Origin: Amphirosellinia nigrospora
Lineage: Eukaryota; Ascomycota; Sordariomycetes; Xylariales; Xylariaceae
Direction: 5' to 3'
DNA length: 64,000 bases
Assembly (NCBI GenBank): GCA_004123355.1
Contig: SCHM01000001.1
Location: 3,216,001 to 3,280,000 of the forward strand
A program made the position numbers and the translations under genes. Every line of letters starts with the position of its first letter. Position 1 is the first letter of the stretch. Positions 1-12,009 of the stretch are shown here, piece by piece. The notes below the pieces were generated by a model. The model ran no database searches. It was given only the letters and a program-made list of their open reading frames with translations, and was not told where the DNA came from.

Positions 1-60
1 CAGGCCTGTGATGGGCCCTGCACGTCACCATGTTAGGCGGGGGCATCTCCTGATTCTAGC

Positions 61-3000
61 ATGGTTAACTACGACCACTTCGCGAGGACTGAGGAACTTG
101 ACTCGTATAGACAACCTCGACCTTTGAGACAACCTAACATTCGGCCGGCCCAACAAGCTTGGTACCCTCCAGCCCACTACCATCACTACCCTGGGGCTCC
201 TTATCCGCAGCTCCCAACACAACGGGCGCCCGGTATGTGGGACAACTTTGATCCCCTTGACGAAGAAGAAGAGCTTCAGCGGAGGAAGAAGGGAAAGGAG
301 CTCGTACCGATCAGACCGTTCATGAACGGGCCTCCGCCGTCATGGGCTTATCCAGGAGGATATGGCATGGGAGCCTACGGACCTATAGGTTTACCACCAT
401 GGCAACCTACGCCCTTGCCACCGATTCCATTACATGGTCAGTTGGAATACCTCGAGGAAGCCTACTAAACATGTCCGTCACGATGATCAGCAGCTGGAGA
501 GCGACCGGAAGTATGGTGCTCCAAGCCCAGAGCTAGAGATCACGGTCAATCGGAGGTTGATGGGATTCTGACACCAAATTCTGGCGATCTCACGGTGCAT
601 CTCACTATGGACCTTGGGGAGGACCTAGAGCACCATCTCGACGAATTAAATCGCCTATCTAGGCTTGGGCATTTTTTATCAGCGAGAGAGATCTTCGATG
701 AGAACCTGCAGCATCATAGCGATAATCCCTATGTCCTTCGTTCAGTACGCCGACCTGCTGCTCCACCAGGGCGACCTAAAGGGAGTTACGCTCCTCAAAG
801 ATGACGTGATGTATAAACGCGAGGGAGAGGAGCTGGAATCGGAAGAACTCAAAATCTTGCGTGTCAACTTTCAGCTATTGACGATGCTAGCTAAAAGTTA
901 CACTTTAGACACACTGAGTGATGTTCCTGCTGTCTTTGAGGAAGCAATCAGTGTCTTGACCGCGATAGACCCAGATAAACCTATTAGTTCAACTGAAGTG
1001 AGTTGTTATTTCTTTCATAATGAAACACGGGTGGCTAATTCTTAGGTTGGGATTTTTGCCCTCGTCATTCGGCTTACAGGCCACCCGGTGCTCAATTCAA
1101 AGTGGTTAAGGTACGGGCCAGGGCCTTAGATGCGATCTCTACCGGCCAGTCCCAGCTTTACCAGACTCTGCTTCGCCAGGGACGCATATGGGACTTTCAC
1201 GACCTGTTTGTCTTAATGCCCACTCTCGAGGACATTAAAGCATTTACCTACGACATCTTTAAAAAAGATTTGATTCCTAGTTTGGAGCTTCTGGTTTCTG
1301 ACTGTCAGACTCAATCCACGGGTACGATGCTTCAACCACGTTGGGTCTATTGAGCTTGATGACTCACATTCTTCTGGAGCCTGTTGGTGCTACGGAGAAA
1401 GAATGCCTCGACATTTTCAAAATATGCCTACCTCTAGGTATATCGATTGCGGAAAATGACCCGAGTAATCTGAAGTCGCGCCCATACTTACGCCTATTGC
1501 TTGCCAAATCCCGGTTCGCTGAGACGGCCAGCCGGCAAGCCATCGATTCGCTCACGGGCCAACTTCAATCTTCACAGGGAAATATCTTATCAACCTGATA
1601 TTGCTCTATTGCAGTTAGTCCCTTTGGGAAATGAAACCCCGCAATGGACCCCAGCGACCAACTGCAGAACTCAAAGACCCAGTAAGGCTCGTTTTGAGGA
1701 GCGCGATTGAGCTTGGGACTTAGAGACCGAAGTTCTGGCGCGACGGGAACTCATTAGACTGTCTCACAACCACGGAGCGAATTTGACATGCTTTGTAATT
1801 TGCAAGTATCTCAAGGAGACCGAAGTGGCTATGGCTCGACCTTGGCTTAAAGTATCTCGTCTCAAACACAAATGCGGAAAAGGAAGATTTAGCCATTGCT
1901 ATTTCCGACTCTTGTCTAAAATTGCGTCTACTGACTACTTGGATTCTTCCTGTGAATGATTCTTAGCATGATACTTTACAAGCTAGAGGGCAGATCGCCC
2001 TCTGCGATTCAACACATGCTGAGAGAAGCCATGCCGATTATTTGAATATCGATGAATCATTGCTGAGGGAAATCTCAAGGAAAATGCCCATATTGAAAGA
2101 ATGGGTAGGCCAACGACAGGCACCAAATTCCACACAAGCTAAGGCTAAAAATACCGTCCTACGAGCTGGCTCTGGCTCACGCTACGGAAACAGACCTTCC
2201 GTAAGACGATCGAAGAGTCCTGGGGGCCGAACAACAAAACAAGCTATCGAGGCGAGAAAGGCAACGCATCGTAGACGAGCGGGAGAGGGAGCAACGCACC
2301 CCTTTAATGACCGCGCCAAAGCCGAATTATAGCGTGCAAGAGCCCCACCCAATACCAGAAAGTAGGTCTCCGTCTATAAATCCGGCAAATAGTAGGAAGA
2401 AAAGCCCTGTAGATCAAGCGAGAAGCGACCAAGGAACCCTGTGGTCACAATCCGGAGGTCCAATGATAATTCTCCGAATCACGACAACTTCCAAGTACAT
2501 ACCAGACAGAGATGTCGCCACAGTCGAGGCGCAGATCCGAGAGAAAGTGGATGCTGAATTTGGTAAAAGACTTGACGCTGAGAAGGAGTCTAAGCGCGAG
2601 CGGCAAATGGAGAGGGTGGCAATGTTCGAGGGCTCAAGAAAGGTATGGCTTTAAATAGTCATGGGTGTCCTCTGGTCGCTATGACGGAATTTTAGGACCT
2701 ATTTCCTCCAGAGGCTGGAGGCTAGCTTGTATACTAACTTCGGTTGCTGACTTGTTTTACACAGAATTCGAGGCGATTAGGAGAGAAGGCGCGCAGCAAT
2801 CCGAGAAAAAAGCTCAAGTGGAGGCTCGGGAGCGCGCCGAACAGTTGAGATGGGAGAGACAGATGGAAGAGAGAAAGGTAGAGAAGGAGGTGGCGATGGC
2901 GAAAGCTCAGATGGCGGCAGCTGAGTCAGACGCGAAGTTCGAAGCCACGATGAGGGCGGCTATTCAAGAAGCAGAAGAGAGAATGAAGGAAGAATTGAGA

Positions 3001-3987
3001 AGGGAAAAGATGGTAAGCAAGCCCTTGCTTAACTTGACTGAGGCGTTTCATGCCTCTACGAGAGATGTAGATATGGGTGCTGGTTTAGTACTCTGATAGT
3101 TTTAAAACTCGTTACTAACTACCCTTAAGAAGCAAGATGAAGAGCGACAGGAAGCCGAACGCGAGAGTAATAAGAGAATAGAGGCTGAGAAATTAGCCTT
3201 TGAAGAGGCTAGGGCTGCTGACAAGTTGAGGAAGAATTACAGAAGAAGGCCGAAGCTGAGGAGCGAGAGAGGCAAGAAGCAGAGAAGAGGCCGCAGAGGC
3301 CGCTCGGAAAGAAGTTGAAGAAGCAGAATATAAAGAAAGAGTACGACAAGAGGCAGCCGAAAGGGCTGAGAAGGATAGGCAGATCCATTTCAAAGATGCT
3401 ATCGGACGCAAGTTTACGATTCCGTTTAGCCAAGGGTGCACCTGGCAGGTGAGCGCTCATCCGGTCGCTATCCCTTCCATAGCAGACAACTGATATTGGC
3501 ATAGAGCATGCAAGAACTTATCGAATCGGCATTTATCCATGTCGATGTCGTAGGATCTGAGGTCAGAGAGGGTCATTACGATCTAGTCGCCCCGATGGAA
3601 CGATTATCTTGCCGCAGACTTGGGATGAGATCATCCAACCTGGTTGGACTATCACGATGCAGATGTGGCCAGTGGCATCGCCTGATCCGCCGCAGCCACC
3701 GGGACTAAACTTACAACCAGGCGGCCTCGTGCCTCCCCTGTGCCCCCAGGCCAGGTCGCGAACGAAGATATATTGGTGATTGAAGAACTTGAGGAAGAAG
3801 TACGAAATTCAGGTGACGAGGTGGGGATGGAGTATCATCAGGCTATACTTCAAGTATTGGCTCATGGAAACCATCGCGTGCGAGGAGGATAGCGAATGCC
3901 TTCTCGTCGTTAAAAACATCAATCTTTCGCAGACGCCGGCGCTCCTCGTCGCTCTCTACTGGTTCATCGTCGCAAATAGTTGACTAA
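61..3987 (+). CDS. Long coiled-coil protein with C-terminal ubiquitin-like domain (frameshifted)
   Basis: This is one gene spread over several frames. It starts with a Tyr/Pro-rich leader (61-468), followed by a helical-repeat region (about 595-2090, including the stretch DELNRLSRLGHF), a basic linker, and a long Glu/Arg/Lys/Ala coiled coil (about 2560-3400). A fungal ubiquitin-like domain follows, running from IHFKDAIGRKF to GWTITMQMWP (about 3385-3690). The tail has the acidic motif IEELEEEV and an Arg5-Ser-rich C-terminus ending at the TAA at 3985-3987. Supported introns are 998-1045, 2643-2764, 3013-3129 and 3449-3504. Frames switch by single bases near 738, 1110, 1320 and 1590 and at further points, while the reading sense continues. 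The family is known as a fungus-specific protein of unknown role; scaffold-like function is my inference. The first exon may lie further upstream. The indels may be assembly errors or real decay. Confidence 0.75.
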
Positions 3988-4946
3988 GGTATAGGAGTTC
4001 CTAGGATGTACATGATCTTGTGCGAAAGAATTCTCAAGACTCATACCATCAGCACCTGGCATGATGGCGAAGGATAAGCTATCTCGGGGATTGCCTTTCA
4101 TAACATGAGGATCGGCCAATCGTTAATTCGATTTCATTCTACGATGTGAGGACAGCCTCATTCTACGCTCAATTCCCGGCTTTCTGGATTCAACATATTG
4201 TGTGCGGTCCTTCATATTCAGCAGCTGTACCGAAATTTCAAGTGTACAAGCTACCAAGAGGGAAGGATGTACTGGGGTGACAGCAAGATTCCCGATAAAG
4301 TCTCGAACAGGACGTATGATCAAATTTGACTATAGTCTATCCATCGAATTGTACGCGAAGCTGGCCGCCGAGGAGACTCGGTAACCTTAGACAACTGCTT
4401 GCACTAGCATTATAATACTTAGCGATAAGTAGTAGTACCAGCGAGGGACTCTCCTTAGTAGGGCGTTTGGAAAGGATTATTCAACTTTGCTGAACGTGCT
4501 TTGCCCCTTGAAGCAATCATTGATACAGGAGAGTTAATCTTTTTGATCCGGGTTAAGAGTTCGAATGAAGAAAGATGACTGGGAAAGCTTTCTTGACGTA
4601 TGTGTCGGAGGCCGAACATAAATACTATTACAGAAATTAGGACGTGGCATGACGCAGGTATCTGACCTTGACGGTTTCCGTGTTTGCTTATCATGCAGAT
4701 CACTCGGGGATAGGAACGTGTCGATGATTGAGATGCGCAGATGGTAAAGATCTTGTCCAAGGTAGACGATGCCTCGTGTGTTTAATATTTGGGAAGTTCG
4801 TGTTTGGGAGGTTTATGTTTTGTAGCCATATTGGTGTAGGGCGTTCTATCTCTAGGCTCTATATCATCATCTTTCCAGATTGAACAATACTGGACCCTGT
4901 ATCAACCGAACGAGAATATTACGAGATTTATGCCCCAGCAGTGTCT
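3988..4946. other. Intergenic region, no gene seen
   Basis: This gap separates the 3' ends of two convergent genes. Short open frames on either strand have no recognisable domain and no splice-consistent extension. I see no repeat or RNA gene here. Confidence 0.5.
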
Positions 4947-6713
4947 TTATTCCGAACTTAACCCCTCGTCAGAGTCTGACTCTTCGTCAACAATAGAAGA
5001 TGTGGGCAATTTTAAAAAGAGAGACATCGAAAACATTAAAACACATAGGCCAGAAACACCGAAGTATGGCAGCCCAATCCAGATACCACCAAGTCGCATC
5101 CCGAGCGAGAACAACACCGCAAGTCCCGGTGAGACCCATAGGTCGCTCGCAGTGGCTGAGAGCCCCAGGATGGTGTACAGACGGGATCGTTGTTCGGCAG
5201 TGACGTAGAGTGTTGCTATACTTTTTAAAAACCCTTCACCCGATGCGCCGAATGCGAGGATGACAAGACCAAACACGAATCCAGGCAGAGATCCAGACAG
5301 GCCAAGGATGAAGGTGCCGACTAGTGAGATTACGTAAGACGACCTGGCGAGGAACAAATCGCGTCGTCTGTCATCATCAAAGCGAATAAAGGCTGGTGCG
5401 CTAGGCTTCAAGATTGCCGATGAGATGAAAGGCATGATGAAGAAGGAGACAATGACGAATGCGACACCATAGGTAGATTGGATATAGCCTGTATCCTCTA
5501 AAGGGATATTATAGCGCTTGGAGGTAAACATGCCGAGGAACTGATATGTGCATAACACCAGCGATAGCTGTAGCATGGTGATCAGTAACATTAGGATCAT
5601 CGATGGAGAGCCGAAAACGTTGGCTGATTTTTTCAGTTCGCGAAAGGCTTGTGCTAGATGCGCCTTGAGGGTACCACCGCCCAGTTCATCTTGACGCTTT
5701 TGCTTCAGGGTTTCTGGAACTAGGAAGATAGCGAACGCCGGGAACACCGTCAGCAGAAAGGATAAGAATATTGGCGGCCAAGGGCCGGTGGAAGCCATCA
5801 AAATCGAGGCTAGGGCCGGCGAGACTAGATTGCCCACCATACTTGCGCCGTGGAGTCGCATGAAGCTGACGGATCTGAATCAATGGTTATCAGCAACACT
5901 TCTTCAAAAGATGATTAGGAGAACTATGTACCGCTGTGATTCTGATACTACATCAGCTGCTATACTAGCAATAGTGGCGGCGAGAACTGGATTGCCCCCG
6001 CCGAGGAGGTATGCAATCGGGGAGAGCCAGATCAGCCGAGGAGAAAGCGTTCTATGGAACCATCCAACGACCATGCACCAGAGTATTGATATGGACATGC
6101 CAGCCAAGCCCATCACAAACACCGGACGTCTCCCGATCCTGACGGAGTTAGCGCAAATTGCCTTGGCGTGGCTAGACATGATTGCCGAAAGGGCATATCG
6201 TTAGACTCACTTGTCGGCCGCGATACTCCACGGGAGTGCAGCCAGAACGCTTACGCCGGCGTTGAGGGAATTTTGAATAGCGAGGAGGTAGGCAAGCTTC
6301 GATTGGATGGCATCGACCTTGCACATTTTTTCATCGATAGGACCTTCATGGCTGCGGATCTCATCATAATAGCGACGACAGAGAATATCTTCAAAAATCC
6401 TGGTCATGGACATGTTTAAGAAACCGCCAGACGCCGATCCGATGAAGATGACTATGCAAAGGAGAGCGATGATGCTTGCGGGACTTCGAAATCTTGGCAC
6501 TGCGCTTGCCAGCGAGGCAATGGACGAGGACCTTCCTCGAGGAGCTGGCCGGTTGGCGTGGGAGCTGCCTGTGGCCGAGGCATTGGATATCAAGGGCGTT
6601 CGCTCGGTGCTCTCTGCGATGCCATCATCATCGCGATTTCGCTCGTCGGGCAGCGATTGCACAGCCATGATCACAAGTGTCGAGCTACTGCGTATAACAG
6701 TAACACGCACCAA
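4947..6713 (-). CDS. MFS transporter
   Basis: The gene has three exons on the minus strand: 6713-6211, 6138-5932 and 5874-4947, about 545 residues. Intron 1 (6139-6210) has GTGAGT, a CTAAC branch and CAG. Intron 2 (5875-5931) has GTACAT and CAG. The N-terminal cytosolic tail is Ser/Arg-rich and precedes a first membrane segment (IIALLCIVIFIGSA). The splice at intron 1 creates AADKIGRRPVF, the MFS loop 2-3 motif A. Many further hydrophobic segments follow, and an acidic tail (DEESDSDEG) ends the protein. Start choice is open: the Met at 6713 or the in-frame Met at 6668, which leaves a more usual MAVQSLPDE start. The whole gene reads without a frameshift, unlike most neighbours. Substrate is unknown; a proton-driven small-molecule exporter or importer in the plasma membrane is the family expectation. 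Confidence 0.85.
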
Positions 6714-8544
6714 TTCCTTTGCTGTGTATCGGCCTATAATGAGCGGGCGACCTGGAAGACATACTAGTTTATACTACTAATAAGTTGTTGTCGTGCTGGA
6801 GAGAGGATTAGCGTGGCACCCTGGTTGTATGTATCGTCAGCATTTGTCGATCCATCTTATTCCGAACGGGGGCCAAGATACTGATCCCACTCTGCTCATG
6901 TAGAGACGTCATATGTTATCTCGCCTAAAAAGTAGAACAAGCGAAATAGGTACTTCTGTATACGCATACACGCTATCGTCATCATCTCCCAGTCACTCGT
7001 TCAGAGCCAACAAGAGAGAGCATTACAAGAGGGAAAACCTGTACTTAGACATTAGTTGGCATGCCCAGGAATTGGGCCCGATGCGATGGTCGAGCCTGGC
7101 GTATGCAGGGTTACTTAGTGCATACTCCACCTCTAATCTAGATTGTTTATAGAAGTATTCCGAACTCCGAGCTCTAATTATCTTCTACCATACACTAATG
7201 GAGCGTCAATCTGTGTGTGTTCACGAAGACTTACGCGTCGGCGTTGCGTCGCGTTCATAAGACTTGCGAATCATTGAATCGTCACCGTCTTCTTTTTTTT
7301 TTTTCTTTTTTTCTCGCTGCCTGACTACAAGACAGGTGATGCATTTCAAAGTCACCTGACAACATGTTAGAGATAATCAAGGGTTGCAAGTAATAATGGT
7401 GGATTAAAATTCCGTCTGTCTCATGAGTAAGACGCTAATGGCAACGCGGCTATTGATAGAAATCCAAACGTAACTACGAGCTACCGCTCGAGATAGGAAC
7501 GTAGTTCCGACAGATGCCGGTGATTCCCGGCATGGACCAAGCAAACCTCGTTATCAGATTTGTTCTCTCGATGTTGAACCAATCAATGCGTTGTGATGGC
7601 CACAGCTTACGGCGTGGCATACACCCCACGATGGAAACTCCCCACGATGGAAACTCCCACGATGGAAACTCCCGTGAGTAGGGAGGCCCATCTCATTCGA
7701 TACATGCATTCAATTTGCGCCATCGTGAGTATGTAATTTAGGTAGATTTAACCGACTTCGACATTAAGCTAACCTTAGACCCAGCAGGGACCCCGCGATC
7801 CTGCGCCCTATATGCAGCCTGTCTAAGCAACACGACACCAGAAGTGAAATATCGACGAGTCCAGCCGCGTGGGGTCAAGGGCCGGGTACCTTGACCATTT
7901 GGGCCAATTTCAGTGTTTTCTACAACTGCCGTGTTAGTATCGTGATGCGGCCAATAATGCCTTCCTTGCAACCTTAAGTTGCGCTATTGTTAGATAGCCA
8001 AACTTGCCGTCGCCCGTCTAGCGGCATGATCAACGCCTTATAAGTATTCAACGGTATGTTCGAAAGACATTTCGTTACTATCAGCCAAATCCAGTCACAC
8101 TCACTTATACTTGACAAAAGTAATAATAAAGCATCTTGGATGCTTGCAGTTTTTACCATCTATCTATAGTTCTCTTTCTATATGCTTGTTCTCACCCTTA
8201 GCTTCGTACGGATTTCTGTAAAGGAACGTCCTTTAGCCTAAGTTGCTAAGATCTAGGGCGGTCGAGAAACACAACATTTTAGAGGATTAAATGCTATGCC
8301 ATCTCAATATAAGACCAATAGAAACGCGTCTCAACGACTTCACGATGCCATGAGTGGTTAGGGGACCCAAGGGGCTCCACCACCTTTATGCTGACCAGTT
8401 ACATCACATACTACACGCATGAGGTCTGGAACAATGACTTAATTACACTGCATATCACGTTTTCTCATACAAAGAAACTTTATAGTAATGGCGTTTCTCT
8501 CATCGCCTCCATCTCGAGCCTGGGTATTTTCGACAAACCTAACA
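6714..8544. other. Intergenic region between MFS and esterase genes
   Basis: It holds the presumed promoter of the MFS gene, a T-rich tract at about 7291-7313 and a short tandem repeat at 7625-7674. No convincing gene is visible; the open frames here lack recognisable domains. Confidence 0.5.
7625..7674. repeat. Three-copy tandem repeat, unit about 16-17 bp
   Basis: The unit CCCACGATGGAAACTC occurs three times back to back with one-base length differences between copies. It does not overlap a convincing gene. Confidence 0.85.
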
Positions 8545-10102
8545 ATGAGGGTCTGGCTTTTCTGTGTCTGATCACCCCCGGGGCGGCCTTCAGCATCCGA
8601 AGCTCTTCTTCTTATGGAGAAAGAGATGTTGAACTTACGGTTAAGAGCGAAACTGGGCGTTATGTAGGCCTTCGAGATCCTGAATACGGCAGAGTGAGGG
8701 TATTCCGTAACATTCCCTATGCAGACGCTCCGGTCGGCAAGCTACGATGGAAGCTCCGGTAGCGCGTCAACGCTCAAACCAGCGCCACTACTCTCATAGA
8801 TTTGCTCCTCCCTGTCCGCAGTACCTATCAAGGTCATTATCACTGTGGAACTCCAACATTACAAACTCTCAATATCTCCAGGCGATCAAAGCTATCATGC
8901 AGGACAGATGGCGCAGACTAGCGCTGAAGACTGCCTCAGCCTTGCTATTTGGACCCCAATCAACGCGACATCTGAAGCCAAGCTTCCTGTGGATTATTTG
9001 TCCCCGGCGGAAGTTTTAAAGGAGGAGGTTTGAGTGCCCCATACTATAATCCCGCCGGATGGATAAACCGAACCCAGCAGCATATCATGGTGACAATCAA
9101 CTATAGAGTCAATATCTTTGGATTCCCTAATGCGCTGGCTTGAAAACCCAAAATCTTGGCATCCTTGACCAAAGGCTGGCCTTGCAATGGGTTTACGATA
9201 ACATTGAGGCTTTTGGAGGGATCGGAATCGAATCACATTATGGGGTCACTCCGCAGGTGCCTTATCGGTTGACATTCTGAACTTCGCATACGTAGACAAG
9301 CCTTTAGCTGCTGCGTTGTTTCTTATGTCCGGAACGGCAATGCGTACATTCGCTCAAGGGGACAATGCTTTGCAAACAAACTTTAGCTTCGTGGCGAAGG
9401 ACTTGGTTGTGTTTTCCGGAAGACGCGAAAGCAGAGCTGGAGTGCATGCAACAAGTTCCCGCGACTCTCATCTCGAACTTTGCTGGCCACTATGGAATAA
9501 TCACACTAAACCATCACTGTTCTTCCGTCCAGCAGCCGACGAAAAATTGATTTACAAGAACTACACGGGTCGCGCTCTGAAAGGGCTGATATCTCGTATT
9601 CCGGCCCTCGTATCTATTACATCGAACGAGCAATCAAGCTTGATTGAATACCCTATCAACAACTTGATCAGTGGCCCTAACAAAACAATTGTCGATAAAG
9701 GCACACTGAGTGATTTTACCTGCCCTGCTTATAATACTTCGGTTGTGCGAGCGGAAAATAACCTTACTACGTATCGGTATCAATACGTTGGTAATTATTC
9801 GAACATTACTCCCTATTCTTGGATGGGTGCCTATCATGGCGCCGATTTGCCAATGATATTTGGGTCCTACAATATCTCAGGCGGATCGACCGAAACCCAA
9901 AAGAAAGTTGCCGAGAGGATGCAAGACTATGTGTTTGCTTTTCTAGCAGATCCTGAACAAGGTTTGGCGAAGCTTGGGTGGGCTCCTAGTCATAATTCAA
10001 AAAACGACGATGGATAACTGTCCTCCTTGGTGGCGATGAAACTGTCATAAGGAATGTGCGTTCAATTAATATTGACAATGCATGCACAGGGACAGGAGGT
10101 TA
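8545..10102 (+). CDS. Type-B carboxylesterase/lipase, secreted type (frameshifted)
   Basis: An alpha/beta-hydrolase that would split carboxylic esters. The ATG at 8545 begins a hydrophobic leader (MRVWLFCV) that continues, after a frame change, into GAAFSIR, consistent with a signal peptide. Family landmarks follow in order: VFRNIPYADAPVG, SAEDCLSLAIW (the usual Cys-containing block), NYRVNIFGFPNA, LALQWVYDNIEAFGG, the nucleophile elbow WGHSAGA with Ser at 9250-9252, TSNEQSSL as the likely acidic member, and MGAYHGADLPM with the catalytic His at 9834-9836. The C-terminal block LLGGDETVIRNV is in yet another frame and stops at about 10102. Every landmark is present, but at least six single-base frame changes break the ORF, including a block at about 9411-9490 that is out of frame inside an open ORF. 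It is either a gene with sequence errors or a young pseudogene. Confidence 0.75.
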
Positions 10103-10628
10103 ATTCCTGCCCTAAAGAGATGAACAAAGAGACCTTAAGAACAGGGCACTTTTCCATTGTCTTCCCTAGGAATAGAGTTTGGGTTTCAAACACTCTAACA
10201 AGCAGCCCGGAAGTTTGCTTTGACGTCACTAACTGGCTGATGCATCATTCGTAAGTTCTCACAGGCTCTTACGTGGTTTAACTTTTCAATGTAAACAATG
10301 CATCAAGAACCTTCCCAGTGTCTTGAAAGTATTTTGCTTGCGAATGTGAACTTAAATCCCAGTCAACAACGTATGCATTATCACACCTTCAATTCTGTAT
10401 CCCCAACCTTCAGGAACTTCTCTCTTCTCTGCCATTCAACATTTTGAGATAGCCTAGGCAACACCAACCTCGTTATATTTAAAAACACATCCGTTAATTT
10501 CTATTTCTCTACTTGTCATGATACAGAACTGCACACTATATCACAGCACTCCAAAAGATAGAGCGTTGTCAAGTCGAGCACTTGACTGTCTGCAGTTGAC
10601 TATACGTGCACTGGACTTGTGAAACTAC
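10103..10628. other. Intergenic region
   Basis: It probably contains the promoter and leader of the next gene; the sequence is AT-rich with CT-rich patches. I see no gene. Confidence 0.4.
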
Positions 10629-12009
10629 TTGAACAATCATCTACACATACATCTTATCAGAATGAAGAGACAGATATCTACCCAAGGCAATATGCTGCCG
10701 AAACAATATGGCCCAACGCATCCATTTAGTGTGTCGGCCCAAGCAGTACCATCCAGTAATCACATCAACCCGTATCTATACGATAGCAACCAAGCCTACA
10801 CTCCTTTACACGGGCAATTTGCACAGCAACCAGCAGATAATCCTACTACTTAATAATAACTACACGACTACTACAATCGCAACTATGGCTACGGGAACAA
10901 CACCAACAACAACAGCGTCAATAGTCAGAATTCCAACTTGTTGCAACAGAACAACATGACCAAAGGCTGGAATAACCCAAAGCAATATCCCCTACACAAT
11001 CCACACCGGCGATCATATGTGGACAATTCGCCCCTTCACAAATTGTCTCACCAGAGCTCGCGACTAGTACACCGTTCACCTCGGCACAGTTCGCCCAGTC
11101 GCAGCTTTCCCCAACTCCGCCTACAGATTTCAACACAAACCCGAATGTAGCCCTTGGTGAACGGCCGCGAGGAGGATATTCCACTGTTCTATTGTACGCA
11201 TCCTTCGAATCTTGCTCCCAAGTAGGGTTCTCAGTGCAGAATTCGTGGAATATGGGCACAAGGTACAATCCTCCTCCGCTTGAATCGACCTGCCGTTTAC
11301 GAGCAGCCGCCTAAGCTCGACGACCAGCAGCCGTCGAGGGATGGGTATAACACGAGAGAAACAACGAGCATATAGATCTAGTTGATTTACTGAAAAGCAA
11401 TCGAATACCGTCACCTGTCAGCCCGGTAGTCATAGTGACGCTCGCCCCGTTGATCAACTAACCGAGCCCCACAAGAACCTAATGTGGAACAATCACAGGG
11501 AGACAGTGCCGAGCCCTATTCGGGCCCGGGTGCCGATACTCCGATTGAAGCCGGGATGAGGATTCTCCAACAGCACGTAAGGGACTTGGAACGTCAAGAA
11601 GCTGAAGCCAAAGAGCGCAGGAGAGAAAAGCGGGAAAGAGAAAAACAGGCCGAAGCCTCCAGATGGCCTGGTGATTCCTCCGGGTATCCGCCGAGTGCTT
11701 CGCAAACATGCGACTTCCAGGATGCGAGTTCCCGCCCATGCCATCTACGTCGGCTCGCCACGGCCTGAACTCCCGAGACCAATACAGGTCCCGAGATAGG
11801 AAGGCTAGTGGTGTATGCAGTGCGCGAGGAAGCGACGGGTCGAGTTTAAACTCGCGGTCCCCCACTCGACTCCTGAGGAGGTCATGGAAGCCTCCGGAAT
11901 CCAGTTCAATGACATCAGTCTGAATGCCAACTTCTCCGATATGGATGAGCTGAAGGTCATTCGTGGTCACGGTATCTTCTGGATGCAGTCCGGGGAAAAC
12001 GATCGGTAA
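10629..12009 (+). CDS. Hypothetical Gln/Asn/Pro-rich protein (frameshifted)
   Basis: I do not recognise the family. Reading across frames gives an N-terminal Gln/Asn/Tyr-rich low-complexity part (including YNRNYGYGNNTNNN), a Pro/Ser/Thr-rich part, a short charged helix (about 11560-11650, EAEAKERRREKREREK) and a compact non-repetitive C-terminal block running from VYAVREEATGR to WMQSGENDR with the stop at 12007-12009. The frame changes near 10851 (three consecutive TAA), 10990, 11280, 11660 and 11840. The conserved-looking C-terminus argues for a real gene rather than chance coding. Function unknown; the low-complexity part may be disordered. Confidence 0.4.
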
